Below, in pieces: positions 1 through 13,352 of a stretch of 64,000 nt of DNA. How positions within the stretch are numbered: the stretch's first letter is position 1; each line of letters begins with the position of its first letter. The stretch comes from Mercurialis annua (Eukaryota > Streptophyta > Magnoliopsida > Malpighiales > Euphorbiaceae): the NCBI RefSeq assembly GCF_937616625.2, contig NC_065573.1, positions 11,795,001-11,859,000 on the forward strand, given 5' to 3'. The position numbers and the translations under genes were made by a program. A model generated the notes under the pieces. The model saw only the letters and a program-made list of their open reading frames with translations, was not told the DNA's origin and searched no databases.

Positions 1-963
1 TGCCTTTACTGTCCTACGACAAACATCTAGTTTGAAGAAGGCATCGAAACCCTCATAGTACACTCCATTGTCTTTGTATTACCAAAAAGGCCCAGACATG
101 CAACATGAGTCTACTACCTAGAGAAGGAAATCCATATGACAGAGAACGTCAGAGTCCTCTTAATAGGCCTCTAATATAGTCGAAATAGACACACCATTGC
201 TATCTTGAGACGAAATCCTAAATGGAAGGGGGATTAACCACATTACTCCAAGAAGGTCCTCAAGAACAACGGATTACAAGTCTTTGCAACTCGGAATATG
301 CGCCATGCCATTACTATCCTGAAGTGGAAATTTGGATAGCTGGGGGTGTCGAAACAAACCTCGTCATAAGTTTTGAACCTCCTACTCAGCTAAAGGAATT
401 ATGACTCTATGATCCTACAGAGAACATCCGGATAGCAGGGGGCATCAAAGACCTCAGAACAGGCTCCAAGTCTCTATGAGAGTTCACAAACCTCTGCTAC
501 TAAGTAGCGGGGGCCATCAGTCATAGGACTAAGGCCTCCCACGTCTCAAACATGTACAAGACTACGAGCTCCCATGACTAGAAACATTACAGTACTATGG
601 CTTCCCATTAGTTAAAAATCACGGGACTACGAGTTCCCATTATTCAAGTAGTCAGGGACTACGAGTTCCCACAATTCAAGAACTCAGGGACTACGGCTTC
701 CCACAAACCAAAGGATCGCGGTACTACAGCTTCCCACCATTAAGACAATAGGAAAGGAAGGAGAATTCCTCAATCAACAGTAAGGGGCTACAAGAATTTC
801 TCGACCAAACAACATGGGACTACAACTTTCCACCATCCAAACATGACGGGACTACGGGTTCCCACTATTCATATACTTAGGGACTACGAACTCCCGATTA
901 TGGCAACATCTCGGGACTATGGTTTCCTATGATTCATTCATCATATGACTACTAGTTCCCAAT
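1..963. mobile_element. Noncoding retroelement remnant left of an LTR
   Basis: No convincing gene. The stretch is rich in phrases such as gggggcatcgaaacc and gggactacgagttccc, which recur in degenerate form, and it ends exactly where a new LTR begins at 964. I infer that it is the 3' untranslated part of an older LTR retrotransposon into which that LTR inserted. The 60-codon open frame at 222-404 has no recognisable domain and I do not call it a gene. Confidence 0.4.
557..963. repeat. Degenerate tandem repeats with core ggactacgagttccc
   Basis: About eleven imperfect units spaced 30-45 bp apart share the core ggactacgrnttccca (examples near 561, 624, 655, 690, 722, 842, 880 and 914). Each core has a ggga/tccc mini-stem. 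Spacer sequences between cores are unrelated. This is a noncoding minisatellite of retroelement origin; the spacers vary and are not of CRISPR size or regularity. Confidence 0.7.
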
Positions 964-1497
964 TGTAATACCCCGAATATTTAAAATAAATTATATTGTG
1001 CCACGTGTTATAATTTTCGATAAAAGTGGATTTGATATAATAATGTAGGAAATTTGGAATAATTTCCATTAAACAGAATTGTCGGGATTAAGAGATAATT
1101 GAGAGAAATTAATATAAAATAAAATATAAAGATTATTAATGGAAAATAATTTCCATTAAACTAATGTCCGCGAAATATTTTGTAGTATCTATGGTAGAAG
1201 TTTCGAGTCAATCGGAGATTGTTTGAAATTTGGACGCGGATAAGTTTTGGACTAAATTGCAACTTTTAAAAAGTTCAAGGGCCAAAGTGTAAATTAGCCA
1301 ATTAAGCCTCGAGAATAGTAACTAAAAGATTATTAATGGAAAATAATAATTTTTGGGTTATTATTATTCATTTGGGTATACAATATGTACGTAATTGAGT
1401 TAAAGTATATATTTGATCGTTTGATTAAATAGAAAGTTCGAATGAGTAATGGTTTAAATAAAAGAAAAGGGGGAGCAAGATGGAACTTTAGCCATGG

Positions 1498-1505
1498 TAT
1501 ATAAG
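1498..1505 (+). promoter_or_regulatory. TATA box of the LTR at 964-4616
   Basis: The octamer tatataag lies about 535 bp inside the LTR, where a retrotransposon promoter is expected. Transcription would begin about 30 bp downstream; the palindrome cluster at 1894-1947 would then be in the transcript. Confidence 0.5.
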
Positions 1506-2083
1506 AGAAAACATATGAATATGAGATGATAAGAAGAAAGAAAAAGTGATCAGAGAAAGAAATAGAAGAAGAAGATGGCGATGGCTAGGGTTTCTCCGTA
1601 CGATGTCCGAATCGCGTGATTTTCATTCTGTTTTCTTCAGAAATTCAATCCTTATCATCCTCAAGCTTCATATCAAGGTATAGTTGACCTTTTGGCTTCG
1701 GGTTTTGATAGCTATAGGGCTGTTTAGGTTTTATCACATTGCGATCGAATCGAACACGTCGAAATCACGTTGTAATTGACGATTTTAATGATTATTGAGT
1801 TGAGTTTTATGATGCATTGATGTAGAAGCATGTCGGGATGAGTTTGGGGTTTCGGAAGCAAGTCAAGATGATGTTTGGGGCTGTTGGGAGGTGTCCCACG
1901 ACGTGAGACAATGTCTCACAACGTGAGACATAATCTCGCGACGCGAGCGGACTTGCAGTTGGCGTAACTTCTTCGTTCGGACTCGGAATTGAGCGATTCT
2001 CGTTGTATTGGAAAGAGGAAAGGATTCTCTATCTTCTAATCCCTAAAAATCAAGGTAATTTTGATGTTTTATTCTCAGGAAAT

Positions 2084-3025
2084 GAACAAAGGATCACTTT
2101 ACCCCCTGAACTTGGCGAAAAGTATCAAAAATGTCCAAATTAGCAAAATGGGGTCACTTTTACCCTGAACTTGTCAAATTTGGTACAAAAACCCCCTCCC
2201 CACTCTCACTTAAGAGAGTGAGATACACTCTCCGGTTTTCAAAGGTGGTTTTTCTTTAAAGGTGGTTTTAAATAAAAAAAAGTTTAAAATGGTCCTAATT
2301 TTTTTTAAACATTTTAAATTAATACCTAATAATAAAAAAAAGCAATTTCACCCCGTCAATAATAAGCTTAAGCCCTCCAATTTTAATTTTTTTACAATTT
2401 TATTAATCTATATAAATATCAATAATTTCATAAAATCAAAAACCGTAAAAAAAAATTATACACTAAAAATTAAAATCAACCCTTCGGAATAAAAAAAATT
2501 CATTTTCGAAAAACAAAAATCCGTTTTCAGGCGAGGAGGAGCTCCTCTTCGCCTGAGAAGAGCTGCTGCTCCGGTAAGGAGCAGCAGCCCTTCAAGAACA
2601 GATCCAACGATCTGTTCTTGCCCAAGAACAGATCCGTGGATCTGTTCTTGAATCAAGAACAGAGATCATTCTTGAAGGAGCTGCTGCTCCGATGAGCAAC
2701 AACTCCTCTTCTCCGGCGAGGAGGAAGAGCTCCTCCTCACCGGAAATAAAAAAAGTATTTTTTTTGTGTAAAAATGTCTAAAAGGGTCCTTAGATTAATT
2801 AGGAGTTAATTATGATTAATTATAATTTAATTAGGAGTTAATTATAATTAATTAGAATGAATAATGGTTAATTAGAAACTCACTCTCCATTTAAGGTGCC
2901 ACATCAGCGTAGGGGTGTTTTTGTACCGGTTTTGACAAGTTCAGGGTAAAAGTGATGCGGTTTTGCTAATTTGGACGTTTTTGATACTTTGTGCCAAGTT
3001 GAGGGGGTAAAGTGATCCTTTGTTC
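2084..3025. mobile_element. Non-autonomous TIR element (Mutator-like), 942 bp
   Basis: The ends are long inverted repeats: the first ~115 bp (gaacaaaggatcactttacc...) match the reverse complement of the last ~115 bp with few mismatches. Flanking 10-mers ctcaggaaat (2074-2083) and ctctggaagt (3026-3035) agree at 8 of 10 positions, a diverged target duplication of the 9-11 bp size known for Mutator-like elements. There is no transposase. Internally it holds two 28-bp palindromes around caagaacagatcc and several ggagcagcagctcc-like inverted repeats. Confidence 0.8.
2591..2648. repeat. Two adjacent 28-bp hairpins inside the TIR element
   Basis: At 2591-2618 and 2621-2648 the arm caagaacagatc pairs with gatctgttcttg; the second has a 13-bp perfect stem and a 2-nt loop, the first an almost equal stem. 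They share the same arm sequence, so they look like a duplicated hairpin. Confidence 0.85.
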
Positions 3026-4616
3026 CTCTGGAAGTCAAGAGTTTGGGGCTGCTATGTTACGAATGGGTCTAACTAATCGTAATCGTGTTGTTTTTGACAT
3101 TTTGGATGTTGTTTAAGTGTTTTTGATATATCTACGACTTGTGGTGTTGATGGGTAAGTGAAAGATGGTCGGAATGGAGTTCGGGGCAAGTCGGTATCGC
3201 GTTCGCAGTCCCTCACGACGTGAGGGCAAACCTCACGACGTGAGGAGGGCCTGGCACGGCCTGCCAAACCCGTCTTGAAGTCGGAATAGCACCCCGGGAC
3301 CCGACGAAATGTATTTTGATTTGGTTTTGACTTTCGGACTTCGAAAACGTAAAAGTTGGACATATAACATGAGAAGTATGACTAGAGTTTTATATGAAGG
3401 GTTAAACATATAGATTAAAGGTTATCGAGTTTACAAGTCATATTAGGATCGAATGGGAATAACCTAAGTTTATAACTTAAGATCTCAGTATGAAGTTTAT
3501 GTTTAGGAATTTAAACGTACCTATAATTTGAATAGGTAATTGACATATCGACGAGCTATAAGACCGACGAACTGGAATAGCTACGAGATCGAACGACGCA
3601 TGGAGCATGCGAGATTGAATGACGATACTGCAGTTTTTAGATAGCGGTTTCTGTGAGTTGCAATTTACTTTTGCGTATTATTATAAAAGCTAATTTCTTA
3701 TTACGAATATTATTATTAAGCACATCGCATTTATATGACTTCCTCGTATAAGATACGGCTATGTTTGATTGAGTTGATTATATGAATGATGTTTTATTCA
3801 TTACTTTGAATACATGAATCTAGTATATGATCCGAAGAAACTAACTACCTATTGGGTGTCAATAGGCTGTGTGATCACTGGTAATTGAGTCAGTCTAGCG
3901 TGTCTAGATTGTCGTTGAGATAATGAAATGCGCATATGATATGAATGTGATACGAGAGTGAACTCGATTAAAGTAACTTGAGCCCCGTATCTAGTGGGTT
4001 TGACCCACCACTTGGGATTAAGAGGTTGGTCGCGACTGACGTGGTTGAGTTTCTCACGGGTCGGACCATTTGCATCAATTTGATTTGATTATATACGTTT
4101 AGCATGTCGAGGGTTAGAGTTTCGATCGGATATATTACTTGAGAATGTTATGTTGTTTGCTTATGTTATGTATTGAATTGTATATCTTTGAGTATGCGAT
4201 GTTATATTTTTATAATACCATTAGTAATTCGCATACTCACTCAGTATTTCTCAAAATACTGACCCCCTGACTCTGATGTTTTTCAGGTAATCAGAGTCGG
4301 ATCAGACAAACCGTTTTTGTTGTGACAGAAGTCGATTGACTTGCACAGGGTACCAGTTCCTAGAGCTGCAGTAGTCAGTAGGTGTCACTATAAAATTTGA
4401 GAATGGATTTCAATGGTTATTTTGAAAGTAAACTCTAATATAATACTTTAATATCTTTAATTGTACTATCCAAAAGAGTTTTCTGAAGATATTTTATATA
4501 TGATATTATATTTTATTTGCAAAAAATTATTAGTAGTTTTAGGCTTGCTACGGGTTTCGGAGATACCACTCCCATTCCCTAGCGCCGGTCTCGGCTCAAT
4601 AATTTGGGTCGTGATA

Positions 4617-7600
4617 ATTTTGGTCCAGTTACCTCTTCTAATGTGTGTTTTGGTTGGTTAAGTGACCTAGGAACTACTGCAGCTATAGAGTTGAGTTCTG
4701 TCTGATCCAAGTAGTTTGTATTGTTTGTTTGTGATAAGAGTGATAGATTAGTTTGTTAAATGTTTTTTTGTTTTCGTTAGGATATGCATATGCGACATGC
4801 ATATCCAGATGGGATCTTGGGGAGATGTAAGGCCTCCTATGAGTAGAATGTAGTTGATAGTATTATGACTCGATAGTCAGGTGTATGTGATTAGCGTCGA
4901 ATAACGCGAGAGATGTTATTGAAGTCGATCGATCGAGACGTCAAGATGTGTATGAGAAAGAAGTATGAAGCTATAGAAGTGGGACAACTTGGAGAATACA
5001 AAGTTTAAAGGTCTAGAAAACTTACGAAACTCAATGTTTATAACTTTGTAAAGTATTTGTTTAAATGATTTTGAAAGCATAATTGTGCCTAGACCCGATA
5101 TATAAATGTATGATTGCCACGACATTGATAGGAATGCATCACTGCATACATAATTAATATAGAGAATGATAAATGAAGACATGCATTGATAGAACATGCA
5201 TCATGTGCATTGTGGACATACAAAAGGTGAGTTGTGGCAACTCTTTGGGGATGAGAGACGTCATCACCCTAGTGCACAGTTTTGCTAAGGTTCCAATGGA
5301 ATTTTGATATAAATTTCAAAATGATTCGTTTTGTTTGAAAGAGTTTTGTTTTTATGTAAGTATACTTAGACCAGAACTCTGTAACGGCAATGAAATGCTC
5401 GAGATCAAGTTGTGATCAAGGCCACGAGAAGAACGAACATGTGTAGTCGCGAGGACATAGGATTTATACTTCTAGTATATACACTTAGCCTTGATTGAAT
5501 GGACCAGAGCACGACTAGAATAATATATATTTGGATAGTAATGTACATCTGATTAGTGATGAGCGATAATGTAAGTGCCTTTTTTGTCGAGACGTCGAGG
5601 GTAACAAACTGCGAGACAAGAAGAAAAGTATATAAGAAGAATGAAGTTTATATACAAGAGGCGAATAATAAGATGTACGTGCGTAGCGAAATGAATTGAT
5701 TGGACGATGAACTAGGATGTTCCTATCTTTAAACGAAGTGATTATGACATCATATTACAACACAATAGAAGTATGAAAGAGAATAGTCTAGCATAGAAAT
5801 TGACTCATAGTTTACACCATGAAGATAGAAGATTACCCATATGAAAGGATGAGGTGAACATTGCGTGATACTAGAAAGTCGCCAGGTTTATTAAGACCGT
5901 GACAACTCTTTATTGAGCCGTTGGATCAAGTTGCCACTAGATCACGATGTTTCTAAGACGATTACCTAAGTATTAACCGTTGCAATCGTCAAACCAAGGA
6001 CTTGAATTAATTTTAGTAAGAGTATCAATGATGGATATATACAGATAAAAGTGACGACCCAAGAGGGCGTGTGTCGAGAATACGAAATACAGAGTATAGA
6101 ATTGGATTAACTAAGTATAGTTAATGTCAGTTTTGTATGGGATTGAATAGTTTAATGTGTAGAATTTGGCCTGCTAAGTACAGCCATCTCCAACCCCGTA
6201 TGAGAATGAATAGTTGGAGGTATACGATAAGAAATATCGAGAGATAAACGACAAATATTGCAATAAGTAAATTAGGAGTTGGAATTTCCATCACAAAACT
6301 GCGATTATAAAGCGAATGAAAAGATTAGGGCAAGTATAAGTGTGATAGATGTACGTGAAGCATGGGATCTTAAGTTTCAAGTTTGGCTAATAAGGAGTAA
6401 AGTGCATAATGCGATTGATGTAGAAGATTGATAGTGATCCTTGAAAAGTTAGATGCATTATGTAGCATCGAACTTATCGGACATATGGATAAAGCTTCAT
6501 ATATCAAGATACGTGAAAGGATGTGAAGAAGAGACTCAATATGAGAATTGAGTCATACTAAAGAAAGTGATATCAGATAGATTAAATAGAAGATAAGAAG
6601 TGAAAGTAAGGTATGCCAAAGGTATATGACATGTATGATAAGGTGTAGGAATTAAAAGGTAGATTATGGATAATAAGAGATCATTTAATGTAATAAGTAT
6701 TAAGAAAGTACGGATAACTTGCATATGTCGCAAGGAACTCGATAAGAGTGATCGAGGAAAAGAAAAGAGAAAGGCACGTGGAGAATTGACGAGGAGATTA
6801 TATGAATCGAACTCTATGTAATTATAAATATATAGAAGTAAAAAGGGAATAAAAATGATACCAGCATATGATTGGCTTTACTGATAGTTATGATGTCAGT
6901 ATACACATGATAAGACGATATGTATGCGATTGAGAAGGCACTACATCAAGAAATCCAGACGAAAAAGGCTATAACTCTCTACCGATAATCGATGTATGAG
7001 TGCAAAAGCAAATAGTATAAGAGGTACAAGATGGGATGAAGAGAAATAATAAGAATGCAATAGCAGATGATCGAGACGCACGATAAGAGCATGAGTATGG
7101 AACACAAGAAGGGTACCATAGGGTTATAGCATTAAGACTATTGATCCTATTGGTTGATTAAGAACAAGAAGTCAAGGAAAAAACATGCAGAAATATATCT
7201 ATGGTATATATAGAAGAAAGAAGTAACGAGTGAAAATAACAAGACTCTGGATAGTAAGGAGTAAACCTCACACCATGATATGGAAAAGAGAAATAGTTTG
7301 GAAATTAAGAGTCAAACTAAGATATGATATGGAAAGGAAGAATGGAAAATAATAGTGAATTATGACGATAAATGCTAAAAGCATCTTTGAAGATTGGAAG
7401 ATGAACAATGTCAAGAAGACGACAAAAGAAAGAAGAACATAAATGAGATGAAATGAAAAGGTAAATAAGAAGTTAAGGACGAGCATAACCTAAGGGTTAA
7501 TACTAATGTCAACATTTAAGTTTCAAAAGATCGATCACGACGAGGCAGATAGTGAGATATTCACTAAAGGGAGGAAGGAACATCGAAAGAAGATTAAGGT

Positions 7601-8120
7601 AAATAGGGTATAAAGTATCAAATATGGCAACAAGGATCCAAATATAGTACGTGATCACGAGGATCAAGATATTATAGCGATTGTAAGAATGATTACGCTT
7701 ACGATAAGAACAACCAAAGGTTTGCACAAGAATAGAAAGGCACAATTGAAGAGATAAAGAACGAATAAATAAATTTGTAAATCAATAAAAATATACGCGA
7801 CATGCGATGATGGTAACAGTGACGACACTGCCAAAAGCAACACACAACGATAAAAGTTGAAAGAATCAAGGATCCTCATTGGAAATGAGTAAATGAGGTA
7901 CATTGAATGAATCGGGTGTAAAACTCCAATGCGGCAACAATCGTTGTCCCTCTGTTACGAAGATTGTATACGTAACAGCTGTGCCCGAACCAAGAAGGTT
8001 CACAAAGAGATTAAACATCTCTTTCATATAGGACATCAAGCATTGATGTACGGGCAACGGTGATGTAAAGAAACATAATGTAAGACTAACAATCTTTAAA
8101 AGATGTTAGCAATGATCATA
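4617..8120 (+). mobile_element. Noncoding internal domain of the LTR element starting at 964
   Basis: This 3.5-kb purine-rich stretch follows the LTR and its degraded primer site. It matches, in reverse complement, the internal domain at about 16.1-18.4 kb: for example the phrase agaccagaactctgtaacgg near 5370 pairs with the region near 17.89 kb, and taaccgttgcaatcgtc near 5976 with the region near 17.38 kb. No gag or pol motif is visible in any frame and all frames are stop-rich. It resembles a large retrotransposon derivative (LARD), a non-autonomous LTR element with a noncoding interior. Its 3' end is lost where the opposite-strand LTR begins. Confidence 0.6.
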
Positions 8121-9238
8121 CGTAGAGTAGTCCGACCTCTAAATGAAACCGGCATTCTTAATGTTCAGAATGTCACCTTCGAATTTCGTTTAGGTCTCGG
8201 ACTAAGACTAGCACCTGAAGGTGTCGGAAATTATCCTTTAAGTTAACAACTTGGGTTGTCCTAATTTTCAGAACTGTTACACGAATCATAATGTTCTGGT
8301 CTATTCGAGCCACTTACAGGCCGAATCTGCAGAGTATTAAACTTAGACATGTTTATAAAACACTTTTAAGTTTCCGTACCAACAAACAGAACTTATTTGG
8401 AGCTCCATAGCTCGAGATATTGTCTTCACAACATGGCTGTTTTGCAGGACCGATTTTTGCAATTCACCAAACTTATCATTCACTCTAATTCAGCTATTTC
8501 ATCACCAAATCAATGCCTAAAACTCATCAACACATATGTATCAATGTTTTAGGGTCATGGCTGTTTTGCAAGAGTTCAATAAATTCATATTTTCCTTACC
8601 CTTAATGATTCCTCAAAGCCGAACACTCTTGGTCTCCGATTCACCATGATTTTGCTCCAAACAATCTCAACAACACATTACCTAACTCAATTAGAAAAAA
8701 CCCCACTTTAGGTTCATAAACCGTAGGATTTCCTTTAATCAATTCATGAAATTCATCCATATAAATTACAAATTGCTTACCTTATGTTGTTTACCTTAGC
8801 TCTAGGATCATTTTGCTTCCAAAATTTATGATTTTGGATTAAGAATCATTACCTTGCACCCATGGAAGAAGGTTCGGCCTTCTTGGCCTTTTTTTGGAGA
8901 AGAAGATAGCTATTTCTTTTTCTCTAAGAGAAAGGAAATATCATTTCCTTTTAGGATGACTTAAATGGCTAAAGTGCCACTTTGGCTCGAAACGGTTAAT
9001 TTGCACTTAAACTCAAATTCTCAATTAACCGGCGGGTCTAACTTTCGGAATTCTTTTTTCGATTAGTCCATATCTATTATTAATAACAATAATTCCCACT
9101 TTGAATTATTATTATTTCTTGATCTATCTTTAATAATTCTTTTGTCGTTGTCCATTTCCCAACCTACTTGGTCCAAATTTACAAAACTTTAGGACTCGTG
9201 TCATCATTTTCTTATTTCAAAATTCTGGGATTAATACA
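8121..9238 (-). mobile_element. Truncated 3' LTR of the minus-strand LARD-like element
   Basis: From cgtagagtagtccg at 8121 to ttaataca at 9238 this matches 19963-21228 in the same orientation, with some internal deletions. Read on the minus strand it starts TGTATTAATCCC, and the bases just outside (9239-9250) read as a purine-rich tract on the minus strand, as expected next to a 3' LTR. The LTR's own 3' part (the equivalent of 18475-19962) is missing. Confidence 0.7.
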
Positions 9239-10932
9239 TTCACCCCATCTTATAATGAATTTTACCTCAAATTCAAACCTTTGCCACTTACCTAAACAAA
9301 CTAATATGCGTATCCTTATCGAATATTTACTCCCATTTTTCACTTACACCCTTCTTGCTATGAGGTTCTTCTAAAGGACTCTTATAGTTGGAACCTCATT
9401 GGTTCGTATATTTTGTGTCCTTATATCGATGATCTTTACTTTGTCCTTCTTAGCATATCAATTCTTATCTACTTCTACTGTTTATGGTTGCATCACAAAA
9501 AGGAAGTCTGATTCCAACTTTCAACTTCTACTCACACCTTCCAATACTTGGTATGGACTATCATACCTTGGGTATAACGTTATCCCCTTTATGTCCAAAT
9601 TGGACTACACCTTTCCTAGGTGTATCTCTTATCTTTCAATGTTTGTGACTTTGGATAACTGTGTTTGTTATCCCGTATTTTGCTTTGCCTTATGGTAGTT
9701 GTTGTCATCTTTCTAGATTGTTAGTCTTTCGTACGTTCCTTCGTATGATACTTACTCGAACATTGATATCCAATGTCCATTGTAAAAGAGATAACTAATC
9801 TCTTTATGCACTTTCCTAATTTGCGCTTAGCTAGTCTGTATACAGTTCTCATGACGATAAGACAACATCTGTTGTCGCGTTGGGATTTTAACCCCGTCGT
9901 TTACTAACTTTTAGCCTTAATAGGCTCGTATCCTTTCGCATCCATATTGTTCCTAATCGACTATCTTTATTCGTCGTTTACTTCTTTGTTCTATAAGGTC
10001 GCATCCCCCTTGATATCAAACTTGATTTATGCCTATTAGCTTTAGGCATAACGGGACTCATACGTTTTCATGTTTTCTTAAACTTGGTCCAAAATCATCC
10101 TTTTAGCTCACTTCAGCTTTCCAAATTGCTTATTCCAAAGCGTTTGTGCATAATACAAAATTGGTATTTGTATAGTTTGCAATCTCCTTTACCATTTCCA
10201 TTTGAAATTCGGATTGAAATTGATACCCGAAGGTATCAAAAAACCCAAACAGAAGTCGCTTCCTCGGACTATCTTTATCCGCTTTATTTTATCCTATGAC
10301 CTAAGCGTTCACAAAGTCCTTATTTGAATCACATTCTGTATTCTCATACCTTATCTTCATGTCTACTGCTTCTGTTTAAAGTAGAACTTCTTTCGACATC
10401 TTCTTAATGTACTTAAGTACTCATTTGTACTTATCCCTTCCTATCGAGTATATGGTTAATCCTTTACCTTATCTCGAGGCTTATTATGCCTTAGACCTTA
10501 TCCCATGATGTGTTATTTACTTAACACATGTTTCTTATGCTTAACTTGGACATTTCTTTGTCCTATGTCCTTTAATTTTTTTACTTTCTTACGGACTTTT
10601 GAATTTACCAATATCCGACGCCATTTTCCTTGGCGTTTTTCCTCTTTCTCGTATTCAATCTTATATGTGATTGTCTTTTCCTCCTTCGCTTCCACTACGA
10701 CACTCTGATCAATCATTTCTTAACTGTTGTGTTTATAGTTTAGGCTTATATGACTCTTCCTCTAATAGCCTTACACATCTCTTATAGTAGTTAAGAATGT
10801 CTTTTTCTTTACTACTAGTCACATACTCCATGGTTTCCTGAACCTCGTGAAGTTGAATGCCTGATTGGCATTTACTCAAGCTGTATCGAGTCCTTTTTCA
10901 TGATATACCTTATTGGACTGGTAATATCCTTT
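9239..10932 (-). mobile_element. Internal domain of the minus-strand element, distal part
   Basis: Pyrimidine-rich on the plus strand with no recognisable protein motif on either strand. It is continuous with 16115-18458 once the nested Gypsy element and its target duplication are removed. The small open frames here (for example the lysine-rich one at 10513-10716 on the minus strand) look like compositional artefacts. Confidence 0.5.
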
Positions 10933-10937
10933 GCCAG

Positions 10938-13260
10938 TGTCATAACCGTAACCTAATCTTGTTTAGAATTCATTAAGTAATTTCATTTAGAATTCATTAT
11001 GCATTTTCATATCATGTCTAATTATTATAAAAGAGAAATTGAAATAAGGATATAGGCATTTAAGATGTCAACAATAAATTGAAAACAAAAGTTACAATTA
11101 GTTTAATGTAATCGGTATAATTGAATGAAAGAAAAGACTCAAGGATTAAAAGATATGTTTAATATATCATTAAGGGCTTAAAAGGACATTTGTATGAAGT
11201 CTATCCATCTATGTATAAATGTCAAATTTACCCTTAAGAATTACTTGTGTGTCCAACCTAGGATAATTACTTATGTTTATTTTAGTAACTTACTAATTAA
11301 TGTGTATATATTATTATGGAGAGAATTCAAACAAAATTTATCTCATTCAAACCCAAAACAAACCCTAAAAATACATATTATCTGAGCTCTGAAGGTCTAG
11401 GAAGATATTCAAAATCAATTGGTAAGTAATTCCATCTAAATAGTTTGTGTATTTGAAGTTTACCTAGTGATACCATATTCTGTTTTTGAATCCAATATAT
11501 GTAGTTTAGTACAATCTGCATATCTCGAGTTCTATAACTCCAAATTGTATTCCGTATGCTGCCATGGAAACTTAAGGATGTTATCTACAACTTTCTAAGT
11601 TTAACGTTTTCCTAATTCAGTCTCTAAGCTATTCGTTTTGATCAGAACAGTAAATTGTGCAGTCTGCCCTACAGCTTGAAGCTTGTTTAGGAGACTTAGA
11701 ATAATTTTGTGTACCGACCTTTGATTGATACAACGCCTTTTTGATTATGATTCTAGACTCATAGGGATACAGTGTTGCCACAAGGTTAGATCCAATTGAT
11801 TATATATTGAGTTTTATAGCATGTTTAATACAAGGCATATGTTCTGCCTTAGTAGGCAGAATTGATACATTGTTCCTTTTCATGCATTTTCATATAGAAT
11901 TGATGTAAAGGGTTGTGTAATGGGTGTATAGCGTGTTTGGCAAGTACTATAGGGAGTATATATAAACTGAATACTTGACTATAGTCTATATTTAGATTGT
12001 TTAGGTGCGGATAAGGGAAAGAAAAGTGCCGGTGCGAATTAGGAAAAACGGTGAACCCATGGTGTGTGTTTTGGAAGCGATTTTGGTGAGTAGATATAGT
12101 ATCCCTTACTAATGAAATAAATTTTCTATTTTGATATTCAAAGTGCTAAGGTTCATTGTGTTTTAAATGTTTATATATGGTAGTTTTGATAATGCACGAA
12201 AGGTGTTCGATGAAATGTTTCTTTGAACGTTTTAAATTATACATTATGCAATGTTGTTTATAAGTGAAAGGTGTGTTGATTGAATCAATATGTGGACTTT
12301 ATTATGGTTAAGTTTTGAATGATAACTTGAAATGATTTTATTATTGAATCGTATTGAGCTTTGATGAAATGACTTGAGATTTCTTTTATATGATATGCCT
12401 ACTCTGTAACGATATATTTGGGAGATGCTTAGTTGTGATATGCACCTGGTTATGTGCTGAGTTAGTTATATGTACATGTGAGATATTGTGAGTGTCTATG
12501 CGCATTTGACACAGGGCACTTGATTGATGGTCAGTGAAGGAAGAAGGTTTGAGTCGTGCTAATGACGGAGAACGGTTAGCCGTCAAGTGTTCCTAGATAT
12601 GTTAGTTAGACTGTAGATCAGTGTTGTGTTCCTGATTACAAGTCTATGGTTTATATTATTATTGCAGGGTAATATATCACTCTTATAGTTGATGATTGAT
12701 ACAAAGTATGTTTCATATTTAAAGTGAAATCTTTTTTATATTCGTTTATATTTGTAAATGCTTTCGTGATGGACTTTACAAGTATTGTGTGTTGTATTGA
12801 ACTGTTTTCTAGTATACGTTTCTATATGATATACTTTCTTTAAGTATATAAGTGTTTTTATGCTTGTTATGTATATTCACTGAGCTTTCGCTCATTTTAG
12901 TTGTTTTAAAACCTTTTCAGTTAGCAAGGCAGTCTACAATACAGTTGACTAAAGATGGGGTTGGGCTTAGAGTTTGGGCTTAAGACATAGAGGTTGGCCA
13001 TATCTCTGAGCTTTGAGACGCCTTGATGTTTTTGTTTAGAATAAAGTTATTTGTACCTAAATATATATATTTTGAATCATATGTATAAAAGTTTGTAACA
13101 ATACTTAGTTTTCATACAATGGTTTAAAAGCAATGTTGCATATAGGTTTTTCATATATTTGTGCATAATTATTTATAGAACACGATTTACATTGGTGATT
13201 TGGAAATAAAGATATTTTAAATAACCTTCAATCTTTTGCTAAGTAAGGCGAGGTTTGAAA
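10938..13260 (+). repeat. 5' LTR of the nested Gypsy element, 2323 bp
   Basis: It runs from TGTCATAACC to ggtttgaaa; the end aligns with ggtatgaca of the 3' copy. Its last 1319 bp (11942-13260) align without net length change to 14791-16109. Part of it (about 11510-11940) also matches a diverged fragment at 29880-30330. Confidence 0.8.
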
Positions 13261-13264
13261 ATTT

Positions 13265-13276
13265 TGGTATTAGAGC
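13265..13276 (+). other. Primer-binding site (tRNA-Met type)
   Basis: TGGTATTAGAGC differs at one base from the usual plant tRNAi-Met complement TGGTATCAGAGC and lies 4 nt after the 5' LTR, as in Gypsy elements. Confidence 0.7.
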
Positions 13277-13352
13277 TTCGGTTTGATGGTCCTGTAGACT
13301 CTTCACTTTTGGTCTTTGATATCTTATTTTATTTAATTTTGATAATAGGACC

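Larger units (their letters stand above)
1894..3245. repeat. Cluster of short perfect palindromes in the LTR
   Basis: Short inverted repeats occur at 1912-1930 (TGTCTCAC-aac-GTGAGACA), 1935-1947 (CTCGCG-a-CGCGAG), 3210-3226 (CCCTCAC-gac-GTGAGGG) and 3231-3245 (CCTCAC-gac-GTGAGG), plus a weaker one at 1894-1908. The first group and the last two are separated by the inserted TIR element. They would form hairpins in the LTR transcript. Confidence 0.75.
964..4616 (+). mobile_element. Gypsy-type 5' LTR (about 2.7 kb, split by a TIR element)
   Basis: It starts with TGTAATACCCC, the same start as the LTRs at 25917 and 61591. It ends with the signature tgctacgggtttcgg, then cccattccctagcgccggtc, then gggtcgtgata (others end gtgaca). 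A TATA box (tatataag) lies at 1498-1505. Subtracting the 942-bp insertion at 2084-3025 and one target duplication leaves about 2.7 kb, close to the 2754-bp LTR at 18475-21228. A degraded primer site follows at about 4620. Orientation is plus. Confidence 0.8.

Noticed and set aside
4461..8057. Small ORFs on both strands between 4.4 and 8.1 kb as genes
   Set aside because: They are compositional (A/G-rich or T/C-rich runs), without domains, inside a retroelement interior.
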